The translations under genes and the position numbers were made by a program. A stretch of 64,000 bases of DNA from Fimbriimonas planktonicus (GTDB taxonomy: Bacteria > Armatimonadota > Fimbriimonadia > Fimbriimonadales > Fimbriimonadaceae), in contig OZ248539.1 in NCBI GenBank assembly GCA_965234685.1, forward strand, positions 620,001 through 684,000. Reading direction: 5' to 3'. Under the pieces are notes generated by a model. The model did no database searches. It was not told the origin of the DNA and was given only the letters and a program-made list of their open reading frames with translations. Shown here piece by piece: positions 42,847 to 50,389 of this stretch. Numbering within the stretch: position 1 is the first letter of the stretch; each line of letters starts with the position of its first letter.

Positions 42847-43578
42847 GGTTGATTTCTTAAGGGAAATTGCCCTTTGAATCATTAGCAAATATCGCAAAAT
42901 TTTGAGCATTCTCTCGAAAGTCAACGCTAGTCAGGTTCGAATTTTCCGGATGGGTTACTACGAGACCGAACCGAACAGGTATGCACTCTCTTTCGGACTG
43001 AAGAAGAACAGGCTGAAAAACGTCTGAATTGAGTCTATTGTTATCTCGGCTTGCCTTCCAAAATCCAGGTGCTAAGAGAGACTAACGGAGACATCTATTC
43101 CATGAAGTCGAACTATAGGAAGTCCCGCACCGCATATTTCACCGTCTGAAAGTCTTTTAAAATCATTTGCAATGATTTTCAGAACGAAGAAATTTATACA
43201 CTTCCTCATCGATACAGGCGCCGTGGCTTGAAACTATGACTTCTGCCTGCCTTCTCCTGCCCACAAATCCACCTAAGGAGACTGCAGTCTAAAGCTACAC
43301 ACTCTTGAATTAATGAAATTTTTGCGGAACCAGTATTAATGCCACACGGGCGTGCACGGTTACGAATTGTAAGGATGCACTCGTCGGCGGTACTACTTTG
43401 ATTCAGTAATAGATAATTGGATAAGTATCACCGGTCCGTTCATCGTCACGATCTCGCCCGCCACCTTAGGCGTGCGAGCACAGCTAAGATGACCGGGACC
43501 CACATTGCAAGAGATTCGAATCTATATAGTTGGCAATGTCAGTGAGGGCTATTCACGTTCTCTAAAGGCGTCAACGGT
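42847..43578. other. AT-rich intergenic DNA, no gene seen
   Basis: About 730 bases without a supported reading frame. It contains a perfect 9-bp inverted repeat AAAATCATT-tgc-AATGATTTT (43159-43179) and a 25-codon open frame at 42951 with no support. The base composition is much more AT-rich than the flanking host genes, which fits the start of the island at the right. Confidence 0.7.
43159..43179. repeat. Perfect inverted repeat
   Basis: Nine base pairs with a 3-base centre, AAAATCATTtgcAATGATTTT. It lies in the gene-free AT-rich start of the island. It is not followed by a clean T-run, so terminator function is unlikely, and it does not fit the dif consensus I know. It could be a protein-binding or recombination site. 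Confidence 0.6.
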
Positions 43579-45138
43579 TCACGGGAGCCTAGCAGAGGTC
43601 GCAGATTGACATCCATCTGGCGAGGGTGTGTCGTGCTCAAGCACCTCAAAAGTGTCGAACAAACTCCAGTCAGTTCCTTCCTCATACAACGTTGACTTCG
43701 GGCTGCCGCCAAGAACATCTGAAAGGTTGATCGTGTGACGTGTTCCTGGATTATCTCCAATCATGCTCGTATTGAGAGATTGATGCGTAAGTAGACGTCT
43801 ATTCCATTCAAATCCCGCTTCCAACGAGACTTGTGTATCCTTCCAACCCTCTAGCTTTTCTAGTTGAACCGAGATCTGCTGTGTCTTAATTTTGTCCCGA
43901 GGAATTGAAAGACCAGCTACAAGCGGAAGTCTAATCACTATTTCGTCTCCCTCCAGCAGCATAAGTTCATCTCGAACTAGATTCACAACTTGGCTCACAT
44001 CTGGATTGCTGATCGACGCTACCTTTAGTTTAGTTGGGCCTGACGCGGCAAAGATTGATAGAAAGAACGGTGTTCTGACATCGAAAGTGTTTGGATCATC
44101 ATCGTCGAGTTGAGAAATCATGAGCTGCAACCGATCTCCTGTGTCAATCCGGTCGTGAGCCGATTGCAGGAGTGTCTTAGAAATTAAGTCAACTACCGAA
44201 GTGATTGAACCCGGATTTGGCGATGGAGTGTTGGGGACTTTCAATGAGAGAATAGAAGTGTCTAGTGCTTTTCTCATCGCGGCTGTCTTAGCCGTTGAGA
44301 ATGGTGCTGGTGAGAATACTGGATCGTCCAGAAAGAATGGAAGGCTAATGCTTCGAGGCAGGTCGCCGCCATTAAGTACGACTTCCACTAGAACCTGCTT
44401 CGTATTTTCGCGGGAGCGAATCAACCTTACATGCAGCTTGCTATTGGCGAATGCAGCCTTAGAGGCCGCGTCCTCTCCAAGACTCCCGTACAAGATCCGG
44501 ATCGAATTCTGGCCCTTGCTTAAACCAACAACCGAAACTGTTCGCTGGATGACCGAGTGGTCGTAGTCCGCAGGTTTAGTGCTTCCTTCAATCTTAAGTA
44601 TCGCATCACCAAGAGCTCGAACAGGTCCAATTCTTACCGCAACAAATGCAGAGCACGGAGACGGCGTGATATAGTTTAAGGGACGCCCAGGAAAGGACTG
44701 ATTCACTGCTGTACTTTTATTAATGAAGGTGATCTCGACGACGTAGTCATCCATGATCATGGGCCGAACTGGATCAACAGTTTCCCTAAAATCTTTTAGG
44801 AAGCCTACCAGCGCCTGGTTATCTCTTGCCTGACCAGCTAGTTGGCGACTGGCTCCACCAAAAACGTCGAAATTTAGGAGGCCATCGCGAATGTTTTCTG
44901 ATGCAGTGACCAAATCTGAAAGATCGAATTTCACGTTGAAGTTACCTTCAATTGAAATCCTGCCGGAAACGTTTACGTTATGCTTGAGAGTTATTGAAGG
45001 CAAGCTTCTTGTACCAAAATCGCCAACCTCGCTGGCACCACTTTTTATCAGATCCCAAGCGTCTCCTAGCACGCCGACCGTCCCGCGGGCGAATCCACCC
45101 ACAGCCTTGCCTATATCTCCAAAAATTCCCATCGTCAT
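43579..45138 (-). CDS. Unrecognised 519-aa protein of the accessory island
   Basis: Starts at ATG 45138 or 45132 (MTMGIFGDIGKAVGG); a longer frame to 45168 is possible. The N-terminal 30 residues are Gly-rich and amphipathic (GIFGDIGKAVGGFARGTVGV), like some pore-forming or membrane-inserting peptides. The middle has beta-strand-rich parts (SITLKHNVNVSGRISIEGNF, ILYGSLGED, TVSVVGLSKGQ) and the C-terminal half continues as strands with DDPVFSPAPFSTAK. I recognise no family. It is the longest gene in the AT-rich zone, so it is probably cargo of a mobile element, and may act alongside the SIR2 protein. No RBS stands out. Confidence 0.55.
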   Translation of the reverse strand: MTMGIFGDIGKAVGGFARGTVGVLGDAWDLIKSGASEVGDFGTRSLPSITLKHNVNVSGRISIEGNFNVKFDLSDLVTASENIRDGLLNFDVFGGASRQLAGQARDNQALVGFLKDFRETVDPVRPMIMDDYVVEITFINKSTAVNQSFPGRPLNYITPSPCSAFVAVRIGPVRALGDAILKIEGSTKPADYDHSVIQRTVSVVGLSKGQNSIRILYGSLGEDAASKAAFANSKLHVRLIRSRENTKQVLVEVVLNGGDLPRSISLPFFLDDPVFSPAPFSTAKTAAMRKALDTSILSLKVPNTPSPNPGSITSVVDLISKTLLQSAHDRIDTGDRLQLMISQLDDDDPNTFDVRTPFFLSIFAASGPTKLKVASISNPDVSQVVNLVRDELMLLEGDEIVIRLPLVAGLSIPRDKIKTQQISVQLEKLEGWKDTQVSLEAGFEWNRRLLTHQSLNTSMIGDNPGTRHTINLSDVLGGSPKSTLYEEGTDWSLFDTFEVLEHDTPSPDGCQSATSARLP

Positions 45139-46367
45139 TATTCTAGCACGAAGACTTCCCGTTGGCAATCCGGTTACTATGACGATGATAGTTAGATCCC
45201 ATGTCTTGACCTGCTCAGAGTGTTTCGGTTTCCGCTTCCGGGTTGATCGTTAAATTTCCTGTGAAGGTCCTTGGATTATTTAATCCGACGCTTTGGTTTG
45301 GTCATTGTGCTGAAAAGTTCCGAAAAGTCGGTGCAGGACTACCTAGCTTTGCGCCCTTCGCGTAAATTTCGGTTTGAAGGGGTTCGTCTCTAGGCTTGTT
45401 GAAGAAGTGTTCATCACGTCTGATAGGCGAGGGTTTTTAGGGCTGGACTAATAGGGCTTCGACATCATCTGGCAACTTCGTGTCCTGGAACTCTGGGCCG
45501 ATGTCGCGCACAATGCGGCCGGGCTTCCCGCGGAACAGGAAGCCATTCCAGATTTCGGTGCACTTTAGATGCAGGAAACTGGGTGTCACGTTCAGGGGCA
45601 ACTGTTCCTTCGTGAAACAGTCGTACACGGCCACTACGTACTCTCGACGCCAGTTCTCAGGGCGCTAGGAAGCAAGCCCCATTCAACCAAGCTATGTCCG
45701 GAGGACTCAGCCCTAAAGATTCCAGCTTGGCACCTTTAGTCGCCGCTGGATTCTTCTGGAGAGCCTTAGCCGTTCAAGTACCGTGTTCGGTGGGCCGCTC
45801 TGATCTTCATTTCCAGGAGCAGTGGATTGTCTTTGATCAAGCCATGCCGGGTTAGACCCCGGCAATCTGCTGGACCTGATCCGCCGGTTAGGAATCTTAT
45901 GAGGGGCTAACGTTCTGGAAAATAAGGACCACCCGGCAATCGCATGTTCTTCAGACGCCTCGTTTCAGAAGAATCAGTGACGCAAGTTCTGTCCGCGAGG
46001 CTATCCGTTTTCCTTTGGCAATCCTCTTGGTCAATGCCAAAACTTGACTCAGCTGAGCGACTTGATGTGACAGTACGCGGTTATATTTTTGCAAAAACTC
46101 AATGTTAGCAAGCGCGCCGGCGTTCATTGCGGCGTACTTTCGCGGAAGGTAAAACGGTTGACAACGCCATGCACCATGGCCGCCGTAGCGGTACTCACCC
46201 CAGTATCGATTTTCGGCAGCACGTTGGTGATCTGTCCTTTGGTGTCGCGTTTTCGTTTACTTATCTGGATCTCCTGAAGGGTAGACACATGAGCTAACGT
46301 TTCGCATGGCTATTGTATAGTAAACCAACGAGCCTACAAATCACGTTAAAGTTCCAAATCTTTGGAT
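45139..46367. other. Gene-poor stretch with decayed transposase DNA
   Basis: About 1.2 kb with no intact gene. A relic of an IS3-type transposase is at 45437-45668. Between 46124 and 46288 a 54-codon GTG-start frame on the minus strand (beginning STLQEIQISKRKRDTKGQIT) exists, but it has no RBS, overlaps another frame and has no recognised match, so I do not call it a gene. A GCCGGG/CCCGGC hairpin lies near 45846-45863. The rest looks like decaying mobile DNA. Confidence 0.6.
45437..45668 (-). pseudogene. IS3-family transposase (OrfB) remnant
   Basis: The minus-strand frame gives REYVVAVYDCFTKEQLPL, then RGKPGRIVRDIGPEFQDTKL. This matches the retroviral-integrase core of IS3-type transposases, in which a D-x-FTRExL strand is followed by RGxPxxIxxDNGPEF and an active-site Asp. 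The N of DNGPEF is I here, and there is no start and only about 75 residues, so it is a decayed fragment. The upstream sequence is too degenerate to align. Confidence 0.7.
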
Positions 46368-47918
46368 CTAAACATTAGGTTCTTTGCCGCGGTATTTCAA
46401 GTAGTCGTAGAAACATACAAGCTTGCGCCAGGCTGATATGTATCCTCCACCTTGTTCTCGAATTTTGGGCTCAACGTCCTTCAGAAATTGGCACAGAGAA
46501 TCCAGATCAAGCTTTTCGGGTGCCAGTAAAGCGATGCGATATAAAGCACCGTTTTCCCCGTGCTGTGATATCACGTCATTAAGATTGGAGGCATTCGCGT
46601 TTATATGTTCCTTATGTCTTCGGTAGTCGTTCTGAATGTATTTATCTGACGAGTACTCGGACAAGGTCTTTAGGATTGCTGAAAGATCCGAAGTATCTAT
46701 TCCAGTATCGGTAATACGGCCACTTTCGTTGAGGAATCGAAATACTGGGCAAGAAACCTTTCCCTTTGCAAGATTTGGAACAACGTTGGACAAAATCATA
46801 CTTGCATCATATTCACCGCCATAAAGTACAAATCGAAAGAGATCATCCCGGCCGAGACCGGTGTAACCAACCTGATTAAGCTTGTCTTGAACACCAACAC
46901 CGATAACAAAGTCTGCGTTCGCCAGGTCTTCGGCGTTTTCAATGTCTAAGACAACCAGTCGACCCTTCGGGTCTGAATTCTCCACCAGTTGATAGATAGA
47001 TTTTTTGAGCTCTCTTAGTATATTTACCGGAATCCTTCGTTCAAACGAACTCATGGACTCAAACAGGTCTTGAAAGCCATGGCACGAGATATGGGTGTAT
47101 GGAAGGTCGATATCTTCTATGCGAAATGATCTTTTTGAAACGTTTTCGGACTCATAGATGTTCCATTCAACGATCACAATATTGTTCTGAATCTCCTTTA
47201 ATCCAGCCGGAGGTAGACACTTCACAATCGAAGCGAGAATCGTCCGAATATTGTCATCCAAGAGGCTATATCCCAAAAAAACAACGGGGTGTTCAACAAT
47301 CAGCGTCAAGAGTTTGGCCGCCAGTATTATGTTCCTTTGTCGGAAATAATCGTAGTCGTCTGACGTAATTATGATACTACTGGGATCGGCGGTGGTGCCA
47401 TGAATTTTGTATAGTTCTCCGGCCCCAAAACTTTGCTCAAGAATGAGCGCATCTTGGCTTGAGTATACGGTATAGCTATCAAATAGTTTTTCGAATAGCT
47501 GATCATAGTTCGTTGTGATTATCGCCTCTAATGAGATGTCGCGAAGATTTTGAAGCTCGTTATAGTCGTCGTGAATTGTATCGAAGGTGTTTAGATACTG
47601 TGAGACCTCGTATTTCAGCGGGTCAGCCTTAGTTCTGCATTCATGCTGATATTTCTCCCTGCTTTCGGCATACTCGTTACTTGTGAACCAAATTTTGTGA
47701 AATTGCTCTGCAATCAGTTTCCCTGCTTCTGGCAAGTTGTCATTTGCTAGAGACCGATAATAGTCATAGCTAAAGTCAGTTTTCGCTGCAAAATGAGATA
47801 AAAGAGTTTTCCAGTCCGGCGTTTTTAAGTATCGACGTGAGAAGCCGGCACCGGCGAACAATATTGGGGCAGATCTGGCATTCGAGAATATGGTTTCTAA
47901 GTCTGACTTAATGCTCAT
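46368..47918 (-). CDS. SIR2-domain protein, probable anti-phage defence NADase
   Basis: A 516-residue protein. The N-terminal half is a SIR2 domain: the NAD-binding FAGAGFSRRYLKTPDWKTL (GAG at residues 23-25), AIITTNYDQLFE (Asn137 and Asp139), ELYKIHGTTAD (catalytic His173), and VVFLGYSLLDDNIRTIL. The C-terminal half (about 270-516) has no recognised domain; it may sense infection. In SIR2-type defence proteins the SIR2 domain breaks down NAD on infection to stop phage growth; that role is inferred here. The gene is AT-rich, stands alone between a gene-poor stretch and transposase relics, and ends the island near tRNA-Thr. No TIR, HerA or Argonaute partner is adjacent. Confidence 0.85.
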   Translation of the reverse strand: MSIKSDLETIFSNARSAPILFAGAGFSRRYLKTPDWKTLLSHFAAKTDFSYDYYRSLANDNLPEAGKLIAEQFHKIWFTSNEYAESREKYQHECRTKADPLKYEVSQYLNTFDTIHDDYNELQNLRDISLEAIITTNYDQLFEKLFDSYTVYSSQDALILEQSFGAGELYKIHGTTADPSSIIITSDDYDYFRQRNIILAAKLLTLIVEHPVVFLGYSLLDDNIRTILASIVKCLPPAGLKEIQNNIVIVEWNIYESENVSKRSFRIEDIDLPYTHISCHGFQDLFESMSSFERRIPVNILRELKKSIYQLVENSDPKGRLVVLDIENAEDLANADFVIGVGVQDKLNQVGYTGLGRDDLFRFVLYGGEYDASMILSNVVPNLAKGKVSCPVFRFLNESGRITDTGIDTSDLSAILKTLSEYSSDKYIQNDYRRHKEHINANASNLNDVISQHGENGALYRIALLAPEKLDLDSLCQFLKDVEPKIREQGGGYISAWRKLVCFYDYLKYRGKEPNV

Positions 47919-47993
47919 GTTTGACTACAATAACACATAGGCTACAGAGGAGTCTGAAAATTCTTACCACTTTGTTTCTAAGGGGAGGGAGTA

Positions 47994-48220
47994 ATGCCTT
48001 GGAAAAAGTGTCAGGTGATGGAGGAAACATTGAGGCTCTTGGCTCGCGTTTTGGAGGGCGGGGACATGAGTTTCTTTGTCGTGAGTTCAGAAGTTGCCGC
48101 AAGACTGGCTACCGAATTCAGCAGCGTTACACGGATTCCGGTTCGTGTTCTCTGTCAGGTTGGGCCCAGTTGTCGTTTCAGATTGAGGCAGCGATCATTA
48201 GACCAGGTATTCAAGCTTGA
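47994..48220 (+). pseudogene. IS481-family transposase N-terminal remnant
   Basis: Frame one gives MPWKKCQVMEETLRLLARVL, typical of the start of IS481-type transposases. A frame shift near 48065 then gives HEFLCREFRSCRKTGYRIQQ, matching the helix-turn-helix LCREFGISRKTGYK of the same family, and QLSFQIEAAIIR further on. The arginine-rich middle is deleted and the integrase core is missing, so it is not functional. Confidence 0.8.
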
Positions 48221-48225
48221 CCGAT

Positions 48226-48266
48226 GCGTCCGGAACGATTTGTGACCCATGTGTCCAGAACGGACA
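48226..48266. mobile_element. Probable right end of the IS481-type element
   Basis: Two near-identical repeats, GTCCGGAACG (48228-48237) and GTCCAGAACG (48253-48262), 25 bases apart, and the palindromic end TGTCCAGAACGGACAC. This pattern of repeated GTCCGGAAC at the end fits IS481-type termini that I know. The element lies 10 bases from the tRNA-Thr gene. The left end is not seen. Confidence 0.5.
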
Positions 48267-48276
48267 CCCCTAAATT

Positions 48277-48351
48277 TGGAGCCGGCGACAGGACTTGAAC
48301 CCGCGACCCGCTGTTTACAAAACAGCTGCTCTACCACTGAGCTACGCCGGC
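48277..48351 (-). tRNA. tRNA-Thr (anticodon TGT), CCA encoded
   Basis: On the minus strand a 75-nt standard cloverleaf: acceptor arms GCCGGCG and CGCCGGC, discriminator T and CCA; D-arm with GCTCAGTGGTAGAGC; anticodon stem GCTGT/ACAGC with loop TTTGTAA giving TGT, reading ACA. The T-arm includes GTTCAAGTC. Its 3' end faces the island. Confidence 0.96.
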
Positions 48352-48406
48352 GAACGGTCTATTGTACCGAGTACGGATAGACCGTTCAACCGCAGGTGTC
48401 CGAGAA

Positions 48407-49153
48407 TTAGATTCCGTTCTTGCGCTGTCGCAGCTTGGCGTTGATCGTGCCGTCCGTGGTCCAAATTCGCGGGAAGAACTGTCCGGTGGCGTTATCGCGT
48501 CGAGCGCCGGTGATGTAAATCTTGCCTTCGAACGCGAAAGCGACGAACATGCTGTAATCCCAAGATACGTTGGAGTCTCTCGCTTCCCACAGAATGGCGC
48601 CGGTGTTCTGATGCCGAATCGTCAGGCTAGGATAGCTTCCAGTCTGAGAATAGTCCTTGACCCGGTTGTGCTCCACATAAACTGGAACTCGGCGGTCTCT
48701 CTTCGTCGCATAAAACGAGCCAGCCTGAAACACATCAGTTTCCTGCGCTTCATTGATGTAGTCAAACTGGGCGGCAGACTGTTCTAGGATCGAAGTTGTC
48801 GTCGAGCGCCAGACCCGGCCGACACTGCGGGAAAAATCGGTGGCGTCTTTGATGCCGATGACCACTGCTTGTCCGTTCTCAAAGAAGGCGGCAACCGGAT
48901 TGTAATCCCATGCGGCGTTGTTATCTCGGCTCGAGAGAAGGCGAAGGGTCATCGACTTATCCGACCAGACTTCGAGCCCCGGATTGTTGCCCGTACCCGT
49001 CGCGTCCATATCCGAATCGAAGGTAATGATCGCGTACGGGTAAGTCATGCCGTTGTGTTTTAGCGAGCCAGAAGCAATGGTTTTCGGAACTGCCATAGCA
49101 ACGGCGGATACTAGACAAAACATCGGTAAAAGAAGGGCTCGCATTAGGTTCAC
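48407..49153 (-). CDS. Exported protein, tandem paralogue A
   Basis: A 248-residue exported protein with a signal peptide (LLLPMFCLVSAVAMAVPK, cut around residue 22). It shares most of its length with the neighbour at 49488: matching parts include the YPYAIITFDSDMDATGTGNN/YERAVITYDFELDDSAVGTN region, FEGKIYITGARRDNATGQFF versus FEGKLYITGARRDNATGQFF, and the ends LRQRKNG(I). It is a beta-rich protein of unknown function, with GLEVWSDKSM in place of GIEVWADKSL. The two genes are tandem, each with its own leader. No known domain. Confidence 0.7.
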   Translation of the reverse strand: MNLMRALLLPMFCLVSAVAMAVPKTIASGSLKHNGMTYPYAIITFDSDMDATGTGNNPGLEVWSDKSMTLRLLSSRDNNAAWDYNPVAAFFENGQAVVIGIKDATDFSRSVGRVWRSTTTSILEQSAAQFDYINEAQETDVFQAGSFYATKRDRRVPVYVEHNRVKDYSQTGSYPSLTIRHQNTGAILWEARDSNVSWDYSMFVAFAFEGKIYITGARRDNATGQFFPRIWTTDGTINAKLRQRKNGI

Positions 49154-49216
49154 TCCGTTCGAGCAATTTGCTCAAAACTCACGGTGATGATCGGCAGATA
49201 CCTCTGGAACCTGCAA
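49154..49216 (-). promoter_or_regulatory. Leader element, gene A
   Basis: Immediately upstream of the gene at 48407, the minus strand reads TGCAGGTTCC, then GCCGATCATCACCGTGAG, then a hairpin GAGCAaatTGCTC, then the ribosome-binding-like GGAGTGA and the ATG. The same order of elements is found in front of the paralogue at 50225. This suggests a conserved 5'-UTR regulatory element or a site for a DNA-binding protein. Confidence 0.45.
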
Positions 49217-49269
49217 CCGATCTAGAGAAAATCGCCATGGTTGGCCGATTCATTCTGAAAATTCACTCA

Positions 49270-49298
49270 TTATCAGAAGAATTTTCACTTTATCAGAA
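49270..49298. repeat. TTATCAGAA direct repeats upstream of gene A
   Basis: TTATCAGAA occurs at 49270-49278 and 49290-49298, 20 bases apart, and again at 50351-50359 upstream of the paralogue. The distances to the two start codons are similar (about 117-137 and 126 bases), so these may be binding sites of a shared regulator or part of the promoters. Confidence 0.5.
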
Positions 49299-49487
49299 GG
49301 TTCCTACCGGATCACCTTCATTCGGCTTTCGTAAGGTCAGATCAGCTTGGCCGCTCCGTCACTTGAAAGATTCGATTGATCGAACTTACGAAGCGAAACA
49401 GCCAGTGAGTCGTGTTCGGAAATCCAAATGGGGCGGTGCTTGATGTCTACCGCCCCCATTAGTTGGTTTCCGCGTCGTCCGAGAGGA

Positions 49488-50225
49488 CTAACCGTTCTTC
49501 CGCTGCCGAAGGCGACTTCCGACCGCACCTTCGGTGGTCCAGATGCGAGGGAAGAACTGCCCGGTCGCGTTATCTCTCCGAGCACCCGTAATGTACAGTT
49601 TGCCTTCGAAAGCAAAAGCTACGAATGCACTGTAATCCCATGTTGCATTGTCATCCCGAGCCTCAAAGAGAACGGCCCCCGTGACTTCTTCCCGCACCGT
49701 TAGACCAGGGAACGGCCCAACTTGCGCGTAGTCGTCGTTGCGATTGTGCTCAACGTATGCCGAGAAGCGATCACATCGTTTGTCAACCGGGAAGAGACCA
49801 GCCTGAAAAACGCCGGGTGTCTGCGAGTCATTGAGAAATCCATAATGGGCGGGCGATTGCTTTAGAATGGATCCTCGACTCGAACGCCACACCCGGCCAG
49901 CGCTGACCGAGCCGTCAGCCGCATCGCGAAAGCCAAGCACGACGGCTTGACCGTCTTCGAAGAATGCCGCCTCAGGGAAGTAGTTCCACTGGGCATTGTC
50001 ATCCTTGCTACTCATAAGGCGCTTTTTCAGGGACTTATCGGCCCAGACTTCGATTCCAGGGTTTGTGCCGACGGCAGAATCATCGAGCTCGAAGTCATAA
50101 GTGATGACCGCTCGCTCGTACGTCTTTCCGCCGAACTCCAGCTCACCTTTCGCAATGATCTCCGGAGCCGCCATGGCCGCCGACGAAACGACGCTTAACA
50201 ACACTAAAAGAACTGGTCTCTTCAT
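49488..50225 (-). CDS. Exported protein, tandem paralogue B
   Basis: A 245-residue exported protein with a signal peptide (VLLVLLSVVSSAAMA, cut near residue 19). See the matching protein at 48407; the two align end to end with a shared pattern FENGQAVVIGIKDATD/FEDGQAVVLGFRDAAD and end RQRKNG. Both are beta-rich, with no recognised domain. The gap between the tandem copies is 334 bases and carries the leader of copy A. Duplication is clearly older than the last common mutations, as identity is moderate. Confidence 0.7.
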   Translation of the reverse strand: MKRPVLLVLLSVVSSAAMAAPEIIAKGELEFGGKTYERAVITYDFELDDSAVGTNPGIEVWADKSLKKRLMSSKDDNAQWNYFPEAAFFEDGQAVVLGFRDAADGSVSAGRVWRSSRGSILKQSPAHYGFLNDSQTPGVFQAGLFPVDKRCDRFSAYVEHNRNDDYAQVGPFPGLTVREEVTGAVLFEARDDNATWDYSAFVAFAFEGKLYITGARRDNATGQFFPRIWTTEGAVGSRLRQRKNG

Positions 50226-50295
50226 AACTCACCGGACCCAGGCCATTGCCCTGGGAACCACCGTGATGATCGGCGCGCCTCGAACAAATTTGCAG
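50226..50295 (-). promoter_or_regulatory. Leader element, gene B
   Basis: The minus strand reads TGCAAATTTGTTCGAGG, then GCCGATCATCACGGTGG, then a hairpin CCCAGGgcaatggCCTGGG and GGTGAGTT before the ATG. Compare the leader at 49154: the block GCCGATCATCAC is identical, the hairpin is retained though its sequence has changed (compensatory pairing), which favours an RNA-level or spacing role. Confidence 0.45.
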
Positions 50296-50389
50296 GGGTG
50301 ATGTAGGCTTTTCTGTGCAGATTCATAGTCACGGCTCTCCGTTACGTGCTTTATCAGAATTTGAACCTAAATTCACCCCAGCGAGCGGC

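Noticed and set aside
46124..46288. 54-codon GTG frame on the minus strand
   Set aside because: No ribosome site, overlaps another open frame and lies in decaying DNA; no recognised protein.
48155..48337. Minus-strand frame of 60 codons across tRNA-Thr (EQLFCKQRVAGSSPVAGS)
   Set aside because: This is the usual spurious translation through a tRNA gene; it runs into the IS end.
42847..48351. Flanking att repeats of the tRNA-Thr 3' end
   Set aside because: I looked for a copy of the tRNA 3' end on the far side of the island and saw none, so I do not call an integrated element with att sites.
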